From: Cytophagales bacterium
Lineage (GTDB): Bacteria > Bacteroidota > Bacteroidia > Cytophagales > MED-G16
Direction of reading: 5' to 3'
Assembly (NCBI GenBank): GCA_029940715.1
Contig: JAPYTU010000006.1
Span: 15,965-36,105 of the forward strand
DNA: 20,141 bases
Part shown: positions 1-8,437 of the stretch, one piece after another
Layout: every line of letters starts with the position of its first letter
Numbering within the stretch: position 1 is the stretch's first letter
Translations under genes and position numbers: made by a program
The notes under the pieces: generated by a model
The model's input: the letters and a program-made list of their open reading frames with translations, nothing else
Databases searched by the model: none
What the model was told of the DNA's origin: nothing

Positions 1-1662
1 CAAGGAGGTTGGCCATTAAATTTATTTCTAACACCAAATAAAAAACCTTTTTACGGTGGTACTTATTTTAATAAAGAATCTTGGTTTAAAATTTTAATTA
101 ATATAATTGAAGCATACAAAAAACATAAAAATAAAATTATTAAATCATCAAATAATTTTTCAAAAAACTTAAATAGAACACACGATGAAAAATACTCTAC
201 TAAGAATAAATTTTCAATAAGTGCTTTAATCAATGAAATAAAAATAAAATTTGATTATAAAGAAGGTGGAATAAGTAAATCACCTAAGTTTCCTATGCCC
301 AACCTATGGAAATCGTTATTATTTTATTCCTTAGAAAATAAAGACAAAAAAGTATATTCTCATGTTATAAAGACTATAGACAAAATATTAGAAGGTGGAA
401 TTTATGATCAAATTGAAGGAGGTTTCTCAAGATATTCTGTAGATGAAAAATGGATTATTCCTCACTTTGAAAAAATGCTATATGATAATGGTCAACTTCT
501 TGATTTATATGCTGATATATTTAAAATTACAAAAAATGAAAAATATCTTCATATAATCAATAACACAATTAATTGGCTTAAAAATAATATGACTGATAAA
601 TCTGGAGGTTTTTATTCAGCTATTGATGCAGATTCTGAAGGAGAAGAAGGTAAGTATTATATTTGGAAATATCATGAAATTAAAAAAATATTAGGCAATT
701 TAACTGCAAAAGCATGTAAAGTATTTAAAATAACAAAAAAGGGAAACTGGAATAACCATAATATTTTATTAAGAGATTACAAACAAGAAATAGAGAGTAA
801 AAATCTTAATAGAATAACAAAAAAACTTCTTTTAGAAAGAAATAAAAGAATCAAACCATTAATTGATAATAAAATAATTTCATCTTGGAATGCAATAACT
901 TTAATAGGATTATTAAACTGTTATCAAGCTACAAATGATAATAAAATACTTGAATTAGCTACTAAAAACGCAAAATTTATTAAAGATAAATTAATTACTA
1001 AATCAACAATAACTAGGGTATATAAAAATAAAATTGGTGGTTTTCTTGACGATTATGCATATGTCATTAATTCCTTTATAAAATATTTTGAAACAACTCA
1101 AAATTTCACATACTTAAATAAGGCTAGAGAATTAATTGAAGAAACAATAAAAAATTTTTATTGTCCAAAAAATAAACTCTTCTATTATACAAATAATACT
1201 AGTGAAAAATTAATTTCAAGAAAAATAGAGATTTTTGATAGTGTAATTCCATCTTCAAACTCAATAATGTACTATAATTTATTATTTTTAGGTAAAATAT
1301 ATGATGATACACTTTATTTAAATATTTATAATAATATGAATTTAAAATTTGAAAAATATTTAAATAATTATGAATTTATGTCTAATTGGATTCATGTTAA
1401 TAATTTAAATAAATCTCAAATCAATGAAATAATTGTTAATGATCCTTCAAATAAAAAATCTATTATTGATAAAATAAATTCAAAATACATTCCTAATAAA
1501 ATATTAATACATAATAAGGGTAATTACGATTTAGATATATTAAATTCTCAAAAAATAAATAATAAACTTTCTATAAGTTTATGTAGAAATAAAGTATGTC
1601 AATTACCATTAAAAATGGTATCTGAACTTTTTAAAACAATAAAATATCCTATATTAGGTTAA
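1..1662 (+). CDS. Thioredoxin-fold DUF255 / YyaL (spermatogenesis-associated 20-like) protein, 5' truncated by window edge
   Basis: The reading frame is open from base 1, so this is the last 553 residues of a gene beginning outside the window. The visible protein opens with QGGWPLNLFLTPNKKPFYGG, the hallmark of the DUF255 thioredoxin-like domain, just after where its CxxC-type region would lie. The remainder is a long alpha-helical part resembling the (alpha/alpha)6 barrel of the N-acylglucosamine 2-epimerase/glycosidase-like fold, with GGIYDQIEGGFSRYSVD and WIIPHFEKMLYDNGQLLDLY, both typical of the family, and GGFYSAIDADSEGEEGKYY. Family members are usually about 670-700 residues, so roughly 100-130 residues are missing. 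The biochemical role is not established in bacteria; cytosolic redox or sugar-related functions are guesses. A lipoprotein gene starts 6 bp after the stop and is probably co-transcribed. An ATG at 295 is internal and not the true start. Confidence 0.9.
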   Translation, partial: QGGWPLNLFLTPNKKPFYGGTYFNKESWFKILINIIEAYKKHKNKIIKSSNNFSKNLNRTHDEKYSTKNKFSISALINEIKIKFDYKEGGISKSPKFPMPNLWKSLLFYSLENKDKKVYSHVIKTIDKILEGGIYDQIEGGFSRYSVDEKWIIPHFEKMLYDNGQLLDLYADIFKITKNEKYLHIINNTINWLKNNMTDKSGGFYSAIDADSEGEEGKYYIWKYHEIKKILGNLTAKACKVFKITKKGNWNNHNILLRDYKQEIESKNLNRITKKLLLERNKRIKPLIDNKIISSWNAITLIGLLNCYQATNDNKILELATKNAKFIKDKLITKSTITRVYKNKIGGFLDDYAYVINSFIKYFETTQNFTYLNKARELIEETIKNFYCPKNKLFYYTNNTSEKLISRKIEIFDSVIPSSNSIMYYNLLFLGKIYDDTLYLNIYNNMNLKFEKYLNNYEFMSNWIHVNNLNKSQINEIIVNDPSNKKSIIDKINSKYIPNKILIHNKGNYDLDILNSQKINNKLSISLCRNKVCQLPLKMVSELFKTIKYPILG

Positions 1663-1668
1663 GTAATT

Positions 1669-2409
1669 ATGAAGTATACTTATTTAATATTTATTTTTCT
1701 CGTCATATTTTCATGTGATCAAAATGAAAACATTTCTGTTATTCCAACCATTACATTTGAAAGTCTAGAATATAAAAAAAGTCCAAATAATATATCTCAA
1801 GATTCTTTAATTCTTACTATAGATTTCATAGATGGAGATGGTGATTTAGGTTTATCAAATGATGAAATTAATTTTCCATATCATCCATACAATGCAATTA
1901 TAGACAATGATTTCGTTTGGGTAACCTATGGTTCACAGGACATAAATACTCCATTTTATGTTTACCAACCTGATGGAAGTTATTATTTTTTTAGTAATGA
2001 TGATGAGAGACCTCCTTTTAATTGTTCCGATTATATTATTGATACTGTAAATACCACTGCAGCTTTAGATACTTTTTATATTCAAAAAAACGAAAATAAT
2101 AAAAACATTTTTATCGAATTTTATAAAAAAAATGGAGATGAATTTGAATTTATAGATTGGACTAGAGTTTTTGATCAAGAGTTTGGATGTGGAATAAATT
2201 TTGATTCTAGATTTCCAAGATTAAATACTGGTAGTTCATCTCAGGTTTTAAATGGAAAGTTAAGATATGGAATGGTCTCCTATGGATTTACTTCTGTGTT
2301 AAATAATGATATCTTTAAAATAAAAGTTAAAATAAAAGATAGAAATCTAAATACTAGTAACATTGTCGAGTCTCCAGAAGTCACTCTCGAGCAGATTAGA
2401 GTAGAATAA
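1669..2409 (+). CDS. Lipoprotein of unknown function with DGDGD motif
   Basis: A 246-residue protein with a type II signal peptide: MKYTYL, a hydrophobic core and the lipobox IFSC with Cys16 as the expected lipidated residue. This places it in the cell envelope, probably the outer membrane as is usual for Bacteroidota lipoproteins. Residues 52-60 read DFIDGDGDL, an Asp-rich loop like calcium-binding segments, and I recall similar DGDGDLG segments in uncharacterised Bacteroidota lipoproteins. The rest is rich in beta-type segments and aromatic residues, with no membrane helix beyond the signal. Three cysteines occur besides Cys16 or near it (for example in FNCSD and FGCGINF) and could form a disulfide. 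It follows the DUF255 gene by 6 bp and converges on the E1 gene with a 3-bp gap and no visible terminator. The function is unknown; calcium binding is inference only. Confidence 0.8.
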   Translation: MKYTYLIFIFLVIFSCDQNENISVIPTITFESLEYKKSPNNISQDSLILTIDFIDGDGDLGLSNDEINFPYHPYNAIIDNDFVWVTYGSQDINTPFYVYQPDGSYYFFSNDDERPPFNCSDYIIDTVNTTAALDTFYIQKNENNKNIFIEFYKKNGDEFEFIDWTRVFDQEFGCGINFDSRFPRLNTGSSSQVLNGKLRYGMVSYGFTSVLNNDIFKIKVKIKDRNLNTSNIVESPEVTLEQIRVE

Positions 2410-2412
2410 TTT

Positions 2413-4830
2413 TTAAAATAAAGAAGGATAAGACCTAGAATCTAATTCATTAAAAACTTTATAAATTTTCTCAAAAATTGTTTCACAATTTGGTTTTGAA
2501 AAATAATCTCCATCGGTACTATAAGCTGGTCTATGATCCATTGATGTTATTGATAAAGGTTTAGAATCTAGATAATAATATCCATTTTGTCTTTCTAAAA
2601 CATTTTGCATCATAAAAGCACTTGCTCCTCCAGAAACGTCTTCATCTGCAAACAAAATTCTATTTGTTTTTTTTACTGATTCAACAATAGTTTTATTTTT
2701 ATCAAAAGGGAGTAATGTTCTAACATCAATAATTTCACATGAAATACCAACTTTTTCTAATTGATCTGATGTTTCCATAACAATCTTACACATAGAACCA
2801 TAAGTAACAATAGTTATATCATTACCTTCTTTTAAAATATAGGGAACACCGAACTCAACTCTAATTTTATCAAGATTAGTTGGTAAATTTTCTTTTAATC
2901 TATAGCTATTAAGTGGTTCTATCATTAAACCTGGTTCATCTGAATCAAGTAAAGTATTATACATACCACAAGCCTCAACAAAATTTCTAGGAGTTAATAT
3001 ATGAATTCCTCTTAAGCTATTGATTAAAGTTCCCATAGGAGAACCCGAATGCCAAATACCCTCCAATCTATGTCCACGTGTTCTAATTATTACAGGAGCC
3101 TTTTGGCCACCTTTTGTTCTATATTGTAGAGTCGACAAATCATCAGATAACGTTTGAATTGCCCAATAAACATAGTCTAAGTATTGAATTTCAACTATTG
3201 GTCTAAGTCCTCTCATTGCAGCTCCTATACCCTGACCAATTATTGAAGCTTCTCTTACTCCAGTATCAGTTATTCTTAACTTTCCATATTTTTTTTGAAT
3301 TCCAGCAAAACCTTGATTAACTCCCCCAATTAAACCCACATCTTCTCCAACAGCAAAAACCAATGGATTATTTTTAAAAATACCATCAAAATATTTATTA
3401 ATAACTTCTCTTCCATCTACTATATTAGGTGTCTTTGAGTAAATTGGAGAAACTTCTTCAATATTAAGAGCAGAATATTTTGATTGACTATAGAGATGAG
3501 AACTGTATTCATCAAAGTATTTTTTTGACTTTTCAGATATGAGATTAATTAAATAATTTTTTGCAATGTTGTTTTCAGATCTTATTATTCTTTGAACATA
3601 TTTTAATGATTTTTGAATATCTGATTTTAATGGTTGAATTATATTATTTAAATCATTTTTTATAGATATAATTTCCTTTTTATTTTTTGGACTATTTTGT
3701 GCAACTCTAGTAATTACAACATTAGCATCTTGTAAATCTTCATTTATATCTTTTCTATATGATTTCCACGCAGAATTTCTAGATTTCTTAGAATTACTAC
3801 CAGCACTAATCTCTATATCATATAACTCATTAAGGTCTGCTATTTTATTTTTAATAATCCATTCTTTCATTTTTTTAATACAACAAAAATCACCTTCCCA
3901 TTTAAGTCTTTCTTTTGATTTATATCGTTCATGAGATCCAGAAGTTGTATGACCTTGAGGTTGAGTAACGTCTTTAACATGAATAATACATGGTACATGT
4001 TCATTTCTAGCATATAAAATAGCTTTTCTATATGTTTTTATTAAACCAACATAATCCCAGCCCTTAACCTGAAACAATTCAAATCCTTTTTCATTTTTAT
4101 TAGATCTTTGAAAACCAGATAGTACTTTAGATAAATCATTTCTTGTGGTGTGGTATTCTGAAGGTACAGAAATTCCATAACCATCATCCCAAATAGACAT
4201 AACTAATGGAATTTGTAATACACCAGCCGCATTCATAGTCTCCCAAAAATGACCTTCCGAAGTACCTGCATCACCAATTGTTCCAAATGCAACTTCATTA
4301 CCATTAATTGAAAAATTTTGCTTATTACTTAAACTACTATTGTTCCTATATAATTTTGAAGCATAAGCTAAACCAACTAATCTAGGCATTTGACCAGCCA
4401 CACATGAAATATCACTAGTTGAATTCTTAATATCAGTTAATGTTTTCCATTCACCAGAATCATTAAGCATTCTAGTAGCAAAATGACAGTTCATTTGCCT
4501 ACCAGCAGAGTGTGGATCTTTCTTAACATCAGTGTCTGAGTAAAGTTGAGAAAAAAATTGATTAGGTGTTAATTGATCAATAGCCATCATAAAAGTTTGA
4601 TCCCTATAATAACCAGATCTAATATCACCATTTTCAAAAACTTTAGACATGGCTATTTGAGCTAATTCTTTACCATCACCAAAGACTCCAAATTTTGCTC
4701 TTCCCATAAATACCTCTTTTCTACCTAGGAGACTTAATTGCCGACTTTCATTAATGAGATAATAATCTTCTAATATTTCTTTCTTAGAAATGTTAATCTT
4801 TTTATCTATCTGTAATAATTGATCTGACAT
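2413..4830 (-). CDS. Fused 2-oxo acid dehydrogenase E1, alpha and beta subunits in one chain
   Basis: An 805-residue E1 component that decarboxylates a 2-oxo acid with thiamine diphosphate and passes the acyl group to lipoyl-E2. The alpha-type half spans about residues 20-330. Its thiamine diphosphate/Mg segment is GDAGTSEG (186-193) through WDDGYGIS (214-221); the usual Asn is replaced by Asp, as I recall being normal in Bacteroidota fused E1 proteins. The alpha-half loop GHTTSGSHERYK lies at 293-304. A charged, helix-rich linker covers about 330-465. The beta-type half (about 470-800) has VGEDVGLIGG (494-503), the GHRLEGIWHSGSP segment near 586-598 and the transketolase C-terminal domain. 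The family resembles branched-chain 2-oxoisovalerate dehydrogenase, but the substrate cannot be fixed from sequence; pyruvate or 2-methyl-branched acids remain possible. E2 and E3 genes are not in the window. The start ATG at 4830 leaves a normal N-terminus and a promoter-like box lies 20 bp upstream. Confidence 0.9.
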   Translation of the reverse strand: MSDQLLQIDKKINISKKEILEDYYLINESRQLSLLGRKEVFMGRAKFGVFGDGKELAQIAMSKVFENGDIRSGYYRDQTFMMAIDQLTPNQFFSQLYSDTDVKKDPHSAGRQMNCHFATRMLNDSGEWKTLTDIKNSTSDISCVAGQMPRLVGLAYASKLYRNNSSLSNKQNFSINGNEVAFGTIGDAGTSEGHFWETMNAAGVLQIPLVMSIWDDGYGISVPSEYHTTRNDLSKVLSGFQRSNKNEKGFELFQVKGWDYVGLIKTYRKAILYARNEHVPCIIHVKDVTQPQGHTTSGSHERYKSKERLKWEGDFCCIKKMKEWIIKNKIADLNELYDIEISAGSNSKKSRNSAWKSYRKDINEDLQDANVVITRVAQNSPKNKKEIISIKNDLNNIIQPLKSDIQKSLKYVQRIIRSENNIAKNYLINLISEKSKKYFDEYSSHLYSQSKYSALNIEEVSPIYSKTPNIVDGREVINKYFDGIFKNNPLVFAVGEDVGLIGGVNQGFAGIQKKYGKLRITDTGVREASIIGQGIGAAMRGLRPIVEIQYLDYVYWAIQTLSDDLSTLQYRTKGGQKAPVIIRTRGHRLEGIWHSGSPMGTLINSLRGIHILTPRNFVEACGMYNTLLDSDEPGLMIEPLNSYRLKENLPTNLDKIRVEFGVPYILKEGNDITIVTYGSMCKIVMETSDQLEKVGISCEIIDVRTLLPFDKNKTIVESVKKTNRILFADEDVSGGASAFMMQNVLERQNGYYYLDSKPLSITSMDHRPAYSTDGDYFSKPNCETIFEKIYKVFNELDSRSYPSLF

Positions 4831-5074
4831 AAATCAAATTATTTTAATTGCAAATATACAATCTTTAAAACAGATAATATTTTTAATATCAAAATAATAT
4901 ATTATATATTATTGATATAATGTAATATTATAAAATAAAATTCTGTAAATTAAATATAAACAAAATATTATTTTATAAATAAAAAAAAATAAAGAATAAA
5001 AAAAATTATTATTTCTTCATTAAAAAAAAACTAAAATATAATTTTACGTGTTAATTAATTAAATATTATTAGCA
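4831..5074. other. Divergent A+T-rich intergenic region with inverted repeats
   Basis: This 244-bp gap separates the E1 gene (leftward) from alanine dehydrogenase (rightward) and is nearly all A and T. It holds AATAATATA at 4893-4901 with its complement at 4905-4913 (3-nt loop), and TTATAAAATAA at 4928-4938 with its exact complement at 4968-4978 (29-nt loop). Poly-A runs lie at about 4979-5035. For ald, TAATTTTA at 5039-5046 is one base off the TAnnTTTG box and 29 bp before the start. No open reading frame or RNA gene is recognisable. Both promoters must lie here, but in such biased DNA short inverted repeats also arise by chance. Confidence 0.6.
4851..4858 (-). promoter_or_regulatory. Promoter -7 box (TATATTTG) for the E1 gene
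   Basis: On the minus strand this reads TATATTTG, a full match to the Bacteroidota TAnnTTTG -7 element, 20 bp before the E1 start codon. No TTG element is seen 19-21 bp upstream, so the -33 part is missing or degenerate. Such boxes occur by chance in A+T-rich DNA; position is the main support. Confidence 0.4.
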
Positions 5075-6187
5075 GTGATAATAGGAATACCAAAAGAAAT
5101 AAAAAATAACGAATTCAGAGTATCAATAACACCATATGGAGTTAAAGAATTAATTAATAAAAATCATACAGTATTCATAGAAAAAAATGCTGGATATAAC
5201 TCAAGTTTCACTGATGAAGACTATATAAAGTCAGGAGGTAAAATCTTAAATACAAATAAAGAAATTTTTGAAATTTCAGATATGATTTTAAAAGTAAAAG
5301 AACCAATTAAAGAAGAATATAATCTCATCAAAAAAGATCAAATAGTATTCACCTATTTTCATTTTGCATCTTATCGTCCATTACTTAATGCAATGATTAA
5401 TAATAAATGTATATGTATTGCGTATGAAACTGTCCAAAAGGAAAATGGATCACTACCACTTTTAGTTCCTATGTCTGAAGTAGCTGGTAGAATGGCAACT
5501 CAAGAAGGAGCAAAATATCTTGAAAAACCAATGGGAGGAAGAGGAATTTTACTTGGTGGAGTAACAGGAGTAACTCCTGCAGAAGTATTAATTATAGGAG
5601 GTGGAATATCTGGAACTGAAGCAGCAAAAATGGCTATAGGATTAGGAGCAAATGTTACAATTTTAGATACAAATGAAAATAGAGTTAAGGAACTTAAAAA
5701 GTTATTTTCAAATAAAATTAAGTGCATTTTATCTTCTAAAAAAATTATAGAAAAATATGCAATAAAAAGTGATTTAATTATTGGAGCTGTCTTGATCACA
5801 GGAGCAAAAGCTCCTAAATTAATTTCAAGAAGTCTTTTGAAATCTCTAAAAAAAGGATGTGTTTTAGTTGATATTGCTATTGATCAAGGTGGATGTTTTG
5901 AAACATCAAAACCAACAACACACGAAAATCCAGTCTTTAAAGTTGATGATGTTCTTCACTATTGTGTAGCAAATATGCCTGGTGCTGTTCCATTCACATC
6001 AACCTCTGCACTAACAAATAGTACATTAAAATACATTATAGAAATTGCAAATAAAGGATGGAAAAAAGCAGCAAAAGAAAACAAAGAAATACTAAATGGA
6101 ATAAACATTATAAATGGAAAAATAGTACACAAAAGTATTTCTAATGCATTTAATTTAAAATTAAATAATATTAATAATTTAATTTGA
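5075..6187 (+). CDS. ald: Alanine dehydrogenase
   Basis: A 370-residue, full-length enzyme that reversibly oxidises L-alanine with NAD to pyruvate and ammonium. The key residues fall on the classical numbers: Arg15 in EFRVSITP, Lys75 in VKEP, His96 in FTYFHFAS and Asp270 in VDIAIDQGG. The NAD-binding Rossmann loop is GGGISGTEA at 175-183, preceded by GVTGVTPAEVLIIG. The C-terminal segment ANMPGAVPFTSTSAL is also canonical. The start codon is GTG at 5075, giving (V/M)IIGIPKEIK as in other Ald proteins; an in-frame stop TAA lies at 5060-5062 and no ATG is available between. The stop is TGA, so TGA is not a sense codon here. It converges with and overlaps the next gene by 9 bp. Beside a 2-oxo acid dehydrogenase it suits amino acid catabolism, though the two are divergently transcribed. 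Confidence 0.97.
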   Translation: MIIGIPKEIKNNEFRVSITPYGVKELINKNHTVFIEKNAGYNSSFTDEDYIKSGGKILNTNKEIFEISDMILKVKEPIKEEYNLIKKDQIVFTYFHFASYRPLLNAMINNKCICIAYETVQKENGSLPLLVPMSEVAGRMATQEGAKYLEKPMGGRGILLGGVTGVTPAEVLIIGGGISGTEAAKMAIGLGANVTILDTNENRVKELKKLFSNKIKCILSSKKIIEKYAIKSDLIIGAVLITGAKAPKLISRSLLKSLKKGCVLVDIAIDQGGCFETSKPTTHENPVFKVDDVLHYCVANMPGAVPFTSTSALTNSTLKYIIEIANKGWKKAAKENKEILNGINIINGKIVHKSISNAFNLKLNNINNLI

Positions 6188-6628
6188 TGGATATAATGGA
6201 ATGTTATCTAACCATTTAAAACTATTTTCATTCCAATTATATTCACATAAATAATGAGTAAGACCATTAGTAATCATTATATTATTACTTTTATATACCT
6301 TATTATAAACAGATATTTGTTTAAAAGCATTCTTGTTTATATTTATTTTAAAAGATTTACATTCTACTAATAAGAATACATTCATTTTTTTATCATAAAC
6401 TATAATATCTGATCTTTTATTTAAATTATTATACTTTAAACTAGATTCAATCTTCATAAGACTTCTAGGATATTTATGATCATTTACTAGATGATGAATA
6501 ACATTTTGTCTTACCCATTCTTCTGGAGTTAATATGATGTTTTTTTTTCTAATAATATCAAAAACATAAATTTCAGAATTAATGTTTTTAATTTTAATAT
6601 CGTTTAATGGTAAGTTTAATTTGAACAT
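6179..6628 (-). CDS. Stand-alone HsdR N-terminal-like (PD-(D/E)XK) protein
   Basis: A 149-residue soluble protein that matches, by its pattern, the type I restriction enzyme R protein N-terminal family (HSDR_N_2-like) found as a separate small protein in many Bacteroidota. TPEEWVRQNVIHHL (34-47) is a typical segment of that group. The nuclease-core pattern is Glu61, Asp74 in KRSDIIVYDK, and Glu89-Cys-Lys91 in LLVECK, then Gln104, so the PD-(D/E)XK catalytic set looks intact. There is no helicase, methylase or specificity gene nearby, so it is not part of a restriction system in this window. It starts 12 bp after the MFS gene on the same strand and is probably co-transcribed; its 3' end overlaps ald by 9 bp. 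The cellular role is unknown; DNA repair or replication-linked nuclease activity is a guess. Confidence 0.8.
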   Translation of the reverse strand: MFKLNLPLNDIKIKNINSEIYVFDIIRKKNIILTPEEWVRQNVIHHLVNDHKYPRSLMKIESSLKYNNLNKRSDIIVYDKKMNVFLLVECKSFKININKNAFKQISVYNKVYKSNNIMITNGLTHYLCEYNWNENSFKWLDNIPLYPSN

Positions 6629-6640
6629 TATAAAATTATA

Positions 6641-7933
6641 CTACTTTTTAATTTTAACAAAAAGCAATATAACAAGACCTATCAAAAAATAAAAAGCTAA
6701 AACCAAAGTACTTATTCTCATACTCCCAGTAAGCTGCTCAATATACCCATATGAAAAAGCACCTAAAACAATAGACATATTATATGATATAGAATAAAAA
6801 TTAAAAAAAGAAGCGTTATCCTTTATTTCAATTGGAATTAATTTAGAAAAAGTTGAACGTGATAAAGACTGAATACCACCCATAACTAAACCAACAGTAG
6901 TTGCAAGTAAATAAAATTGATTTTCATCTTGAATAAAATAAGCTGAAATGCATATAATAATCCATAAAATGTTCATAATAATTAAAGAAAACTTATTACC
7001 CTTATATTTAGATATATAAGCAAAAAAGTAAGCACCAAAAATTGCAACAATTTGGATAATTAAAATAGTAAATATTAATTTATTCTGGTCAAGATTTAAC
7101 TCTTTACTTCCAAAATAAGAAGCTATTAACATTACGGTTTGAACTCCCATACTATAAAAGAAAAATGAAAACAAAAACAATTTTAGATTTCTTACATTCT
7201 TTAAATAATTCCAAACTTTAATAAGCTCATTAATTCCATAAGAAAGAATACTAAAAGATATTTTTTGATTTTTTCTAACTTCAGGAACAGTAAAAAATGT
7301 AATTTGTGAAAAAATAATCCACCAAATACCAACCAATACAAATGTAAATCTAGTTGCTAGAGCGGAATTACTAAATCCAAAAAAATCATAAAATGTTATA
7401 AGAACTAAACAAATAATTAAGAGTATGACACTTCCAATATAACCAAAAGAATAGCCACGAGCACTTACTCTATCAAATTTATCTTTAGAAACTATTTCAG
7501 GAAGAAAAGCATTATAAAAAACTAAACTACCTGAAAAACCTAAACTTGCTAAAACCGAACATATTATACCAAACTCTATATTAGAACCATCAAAAAAATA
7601 TAAAGAAATACAAGAAACTGAACCTAAATACATAAATATTTTAAGAAATAATTTTTTTCTTCCAACATAATCTGAAATTCCTGATAAAATAGGTTGAATA
7701 ATTGTTAATAATAAAAATGAAAATGATAATGAATATGAATACAAAACAGAATTTACAATTTGAATACCAAAAAAGGACACTATGTACGAACCATCTAAAC
7801 TAGTAGTTACAGAATTGAAATAAATAGGAAAAATAGCTGTGGTAATAACTAAGGAATATACAGAGTTAGCCCAGTCATACATGCACCAACCATTTACAAC
7901 TTTGTTACTTAATAAAGTTAATTTATTATACAT
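6641..7933 (-). CDS. MFS transporter, UMF1 / Atg22-like family
   Basis: A 430-residue integral membrane protein with about 12 hydrophobic segments. The N-terminal GWCMYDWANSVYSLVITTAI (residues 15-34) is the signature of the UMF1/Atg22-like branch of the major facilitator superfamily. The loop between the second and third helices has SGISDYVGRKKLF, the MFS Asp-x-x-Gly-Arg motif, and GGIQSLSRSTFSKLIP in the second half matches the same family. Relatives are sometimes annotated as permeases for amino acids or other small solutes, but the substrate is not known and cannot be read from sequence. The gene lies 42 bp behind exbD on the same strand, separated by a perfect inverted repeat, and just ahead of the HsdR-N-like gene. 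The stop is TAG. Confidence 0.88.
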   Translation of the reverse strand: MYNKLTLLSNKVVNGWCMYDWANSVYSLVITTAIFPIYFNSVTTSLDGSYIVSFFGIQIVNSVLYSYSLSFSFLLLTIIQPILSGISDYVGRKKLFLKIFMYLGSVSCISLYFFDGSNIEFGIICSVLASLGFSGSLVFYNAFLPEIVSKDKFDRVSARGYSFGYIGSVILLIICLVLITFYDFFGFSNSALATRFTFVLVGIWWIIFSQITFFTVPEVRKNQKISFSILSYGINELIKVWNYLKNVRNLKLFLFSFFFYSMGVQTVMLIASYFGSKELNLDQNKLIFTILIIQIVAIFGAYFFAYISKYKGNKFSLIIMNILWIIICISAYFIQDENQFYLLATTVGLVMGGIQSLSRSTFSKLIPIEIKDNASFFNFYSISYNMSIVLGAFSYGYIEQLTGSMRISTLVLAFYFLIGLVILLFVKIKK

Positions 7934-7937
7934 TCTT

Positions 7938-7980
7938 TTTAAATAAGAAAACGTATATATACTTCACTTTCTTATTTAAA
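7938..7980. repeat. Perfect 13-bp inverted repeat between exbD and the MFS gene
   Basis: TTTAAATAAGAAA at 7938-7950 is repeated as its exact reverse complement TTTCTTATTTAAA at 7968-7980, with a 17-nt loop. The right arm overlaps the last codons and stop of exbD (7976-7978), so the hairpin would form at the very end of the exb transcript. No clear U-run follows on the minus strand, so it is not a classical intrinsic terminator. Inside the loop and left arm, TACGTTTT (minus strand, 7955-7948) is one base off the TAnnTTTG promoter box and could serve the MFS gene. A terminator, mRNA 3'-end stabiliser or operator are all possible. Confidence 0.6.
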
Positions 7981-8437
7981 TATCAATAGTTTGAATTGAA
8001 CTGTAAAGAACTTTTCTTGCATTTGCTTCTCTCAATTCTTGTTGGACATCCGACACTATTCCCATCTTAGACTCAACATCCACTTTCATTGCAATAGTAA
8101 TTTGATCTCTTTCTACTTCATTTAATTTATCTTTTTCTTGATTAATAAATAGTACAATTTCATCAATTTCAACAAATACATCATTCACCTGAATTTTAGG
8201 TTCTTTACCAAAAATACCACTCTGTTTAGGCTCACCTATATAAATATAACTAATTAACGATTTTCTTTCTAATTTAGATAATTGAATAGCTTTAGGTAAT
8301 ATTTGTTTTACAAGAATATCCGTTTCCCTCATTACAGTAGTTACCATAAAAAAGAACAACAACATAAAAATAATATCTGGTAATGCAGCAGTAGGTATAT
8401 CTTGAGATGTTTTTGATTTCTTTCCAAATTTTGCCAT
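7976..8437 (-). CDS. exbD: ExbD/TolR-family biopolymer transport protein (second ExbD of the operon)
   Basis: A 153-residue inner-membrane protein that couples the proton flow of an ExbB/TolQ channel to movement of a TonB- or Tol-type partner. It has a short cytoplasmic N-terminus, one membrane helix at about 21-37 beginning PDIIFMLLFFFMVTT with the essential Asp21, and a periplasmic domain to the end, which is the standard ExbD layout and length. The start ATG overlaps the stop of the preceding exbD as TAATG, so translation is coupled. It is the last gene of the four-gene exb operon. TonB itself is not in the window. It might drive TonB-dependent outer-membrane transport or another envelope machine. 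Confidence 0.93.
   Translation of the reverse strand: MAKFGKKSKTSQDIPTAALPDIIFMLLFFFMVTTVMRETDILVKQILPKAIQLSKLERKSLISYIYIGEPKQSGIFGKEPKIQVNDVFVEIDEIVLFINQEKDKLNEVERDQITIAMKVDVESKMGIVSDVQQELREANARKVLYSSIQTIDI

Noticed and set aside
5500..5799. 99-codon minus-strand frame within ald
   Set aside because: It lies wholly inside a clear alanine dehydrogenase gene and shows no family features; a shadow frame.
6179..6628. Part of a type I restriction-modification system
   Set aside because: No helicase, methylase or specificity gene is near, and the protein is complete at 149 residues rather than a fragment of HsdR.
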